From Bacteroidales bacterium (lineage in GTDB: Bacteria; Bacteroidota; Bacteroidia; Bacteroidales; UBA7960), in NCBI GenBank assembly GCA_007125275.1, contig SLDN01000205.1:1-7349 (forward strand): a stretch of DNA of 7,349 nt. Reading direction: 5' to 3'. Positions 6,083 to 7,349 of this stretch are shown piece by piece. How positions within the stretch are numbered: position 1 is the first letter of the stretch; each line of letters opens with the position of its first letter. A program made the position numbers and the translations under genes. The notes beneath the pieces were generated by a model. That model was not told the origin of the DNA. It saw only the letters and a list, made by a program, of their open reading frames with translations, and ran no database searches.

Positions 6083-6154
6083 TAGCCCCGACAGGAATCG
6101 AACCTGTATCTAAAGTTTAGGAAACTTCCATTCTATCCGTTGAACTACGGGGCC
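6083..6154 (-). tRNA. trnR(ccu): tRNA-Arg, anticodon CCT (reads AGG)
   Basis: A complete 72-nt cloverleaf is read on the minus strand. The acceptor GGCCCCG (6154-6148) pairs with CGGGGCT, the first pair being G-T. The D arm contains GTTCAACGGATAGAA. The anticodon stem GAAGT/ACTTT closes the loop TTCCTAA, giving anticodon CCT. A short variable loop follows, then the T arm ACAGG-TTCGATT-CCTGT and discriminator A at 6083. CCA is not encoded. It stands alone between metG and a small protein gene, with a promoter-like element just upstream. Confidence 0.96.
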
Positions 6155-6164
6155 ATATTACCTG

Positions 6165-6172
6165 CAAAGATA
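6165..6172 (-). promoter_or_regulatory. Bacteroidota-type -7 element for tRNA-Arg
   Basis: TATCTTTG on the minus strand (6172-6165) fits TAnnTTTG and lies 10 nt before the first tRNA base, right for a start at or just before the tRNA. No clear -33 TTTG is present. Instead the upstream 6173-6230 is very AT-rich, like an UP element. The flanking bases extend the match to TATCTTTGCAG, identical to the KamA-like promoter. Confidence 0.6.
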
Positions 6173-6255
6173 ATTAGTTTTTTTAAATATTAAATATCAG
6201 ATGGTAAAAACGATATTTATGGCTGCAATTTTTTAACCCAAAAAAGCTTTACGGC

Positions 6256-7349
6256 CTATCCTACGATGCTTCCGTTGTCGAAAGCCTTCTCGGGAGCGAC
6301 AAAAGCAAGCTCCCCATGTTTGTTTTCAGCCATCAGCACCATCCCATGAGACTCAATGCCTTTGATCTTCCTTGGGGCGAGGTTGGCGAGCACAAGCACT
6401 TTTTTTCCGACAATCTCTTCGGGAGAGTAGAATTCGGCTATGCCCGACACCATCGTGCGCTCATCAACCCCTGTGTCAACAGAAAGCTTTAGCAGCTTTT
6501 TCGTCTTTGGCACCTTTTCTGCCGCAGTCACGGTAGCCGTGCGTATATCCATCCTTGTAAAATCGTCAAAGTTAACAGCATCCTTCAGGGGTTTGGCGGC
6601 TTGTTTTTCGATGTTGTTTTTGCGGGTTTCTAGCAGCTTGTCAACCTGGGTCTGCACCTGGTCGTCTTCTATTTTTTCGAACAGCAGTTCAGCTTTGTTG
6701 ATCTTCTGTCCGGCCGGCAAAAGGTCATCCCTGCCGCCTTCATCCCAGCTTCGCATCTCAAGATTGATCATATCCCTGAGCTTTGCAGCCGAAAAGGGCA
6801 GAAACGGGTCACCCAGAACAGCCAGGCCGGCACATATCTGCAAGCACACGTTCAATATCGTTTGCACCCGTTCCGGGTCGCTCTTGAATATTTTCCAGGG
6901 TTCAGCCTCCGTGAGGTAGCGATTGCCGAGTCGCGCCAGGTTCATCAGGCCCGCAAGGGCTTCCCTGAAACGATATTGATTCAGGCTGTTGCCGATAATC
7001 GCCGGAAACTCCGATAAGCTTTGGAGCGTCGCCCGGTCGGCTTCAGTCAGCTCTCCGGCCTGTGGAACAATGCCGCCAAAATATTTATGGGTCAACACAA
7101 GCGTGCGGTTGACAAAATTTCCCAGGATGGCAAGCAGCTCGTTGTTGTTGCGGGCCTGAAAGTCTTTCCATGTAAAGTCGTTATCCTTTGTTTCCGGAGC
7201 GGCAGCACATAACACATAGCGCAGCACATCCTCTTTGCCCGGAAAATCATCCAGGTATTCGTGCAGCCAGACTGCCCAGTTGCGCGAAGTGGAGATCTTG
7301 TCGCCTTCGAGGTTCAGAAACTCATTGGCAGGTACATTCTCCGGAAGGA
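6256..7349 (-). CDS. metG: Methionyl-tRNA synthetase, C-terminal half
   Basis: The gene runs off the right edge. The frame is open from 7349 to TAG at 6258-6256, giving about 363 residues of an enzyme usually near 680. It charges tRNA-Met with methionine in the cytoplasm. Just inside the edge is the signature loop [22 protein letters not shown] (7299-7285) replaces KMSKS, a variant common in this class. Next comes the helical anticodon-binding domain ([24 protein letters not shown]), a Lys-rich linker, and about 104 residues (codons 6570-6259) of the OB-fold tRNA-binding domain related to Trbp111/EMAP II ([39 protein letters not shown]). The HIGH motif and catalytic fold lie outside the window. 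GTG 7227 is internal, not a start. No clear terminator separates it from tRNA-Arg. Confidence 0.97.
   Translation of the reverse strand, partial: LPENVPANEFLNLEGDKISTSRNWAVWLHEYLDDFPGKEDVLRYVLCAAAPETKDNDFTWKDFQARNNNELLAILGNFVNRTLVLTHKYFGGIVPQAGELTEADRATLQSLSEFPAIIGNSLNQYRFREALAGLMNLARLGNRYLTEAEPWKIFKSDPERVQTILNVCLQICAGLAVLGDPFLPFSAAKLRDMINLEMRSWDEGGRDDLLPAGQKINKAELLFEKIEDDQVQTQVDKLLETRKNNIEKQAAKPLKDAVNFDDFTRMDIRTATVTAAEKVPKTKKLLKLSVDTGVDERTMVSGIAEFYSPEEIVGKKVLVLANLAPRKIKGIESHGMVLMAENKHGELAFVAPEKAFDNGSIVG

Noticed and set aside
6229..6245. TTTTTT/AAAAAA inverted repeat after metG, considered as a terminator
   Set aside because: The stem has only A-T pairs around AACCC and no following U-tract in the metG direction. 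It may simply be part of the AT-rich stretch upstream of the tRNA promoter.
6440..6919. 159-codon plus-strand ORF opposite metG
   Set aside because: Its product is a low-complexity Ser/Phe-rich translation of the MetRS complement, and MetRS coding is certain here.

Overview
The window looks like chromosomal DNA of a member of the Bacteroidota. Three things suggest this. Promoter-like sequences have the form TAnnTTTG, the group's usual -7 element, and two of them share TATCTTTGCAG. MetRS carries a KISTS-type signature loop and a C-terminal tRNA-binding domain. The flippase starts in the way typical of the group's Wzx-like proteins. No mobile element, CRISPR array or rRNA is visible.

Plus-strand part (1-1863). 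The window opens with the last 84 residues of 2-amino-3-ketobutyrate CoA ligase (Kbl, threonine breakdown), closed by a strong 17-bp hairpin at 303-342. A two-gene unit follows: a small exosortase/archaeosortase-family membrane protease-transpeptidase (402-989) with the Cys-Arg-His triad, and a four-helix membrane protein of unknown family (1032-1550) that is probably its partner. Then comes a short pterin-4a-carbinolamine dehydratase (1636-1863).

Minus-strand part (1872-7349). In transcription order this holds: the C-terminal half of methionyl-tRNA synthetase (metG, running off the right edge); tRNA-Arg(CCT); a 69-residue uncharacterised protein; a 498-residue MOP-superfamily polysaccharide flippase starting at GTG; and a 739-residue radical SAM protein of the lysine 2,3-aminomutase (KamA) family. 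The last has its own promoter and a leader of about 120 nt. The dehydratase and the KamA-like gene converge with 8 nt between them.

Two items stand out. The exosortase pair has C-T-A where the family normally has C-x-G at the active-site cysteine, and no target protein or sorting signal is visible here. The KamA-like protein keeps the radical SAM and PLP sites, but the two aspartates that hold the lysine side chain in true lysine 2,3-aminomutase align with Lys565 and Asn635. From memory, the same Lys/Asn pair is reported for glutamate 2,3-aminomutase, so beta-glutamate or another acidic product is a reasonable hypothesis. The remaining genes are housekeeping or cell-surface functions with no evident link to each other.
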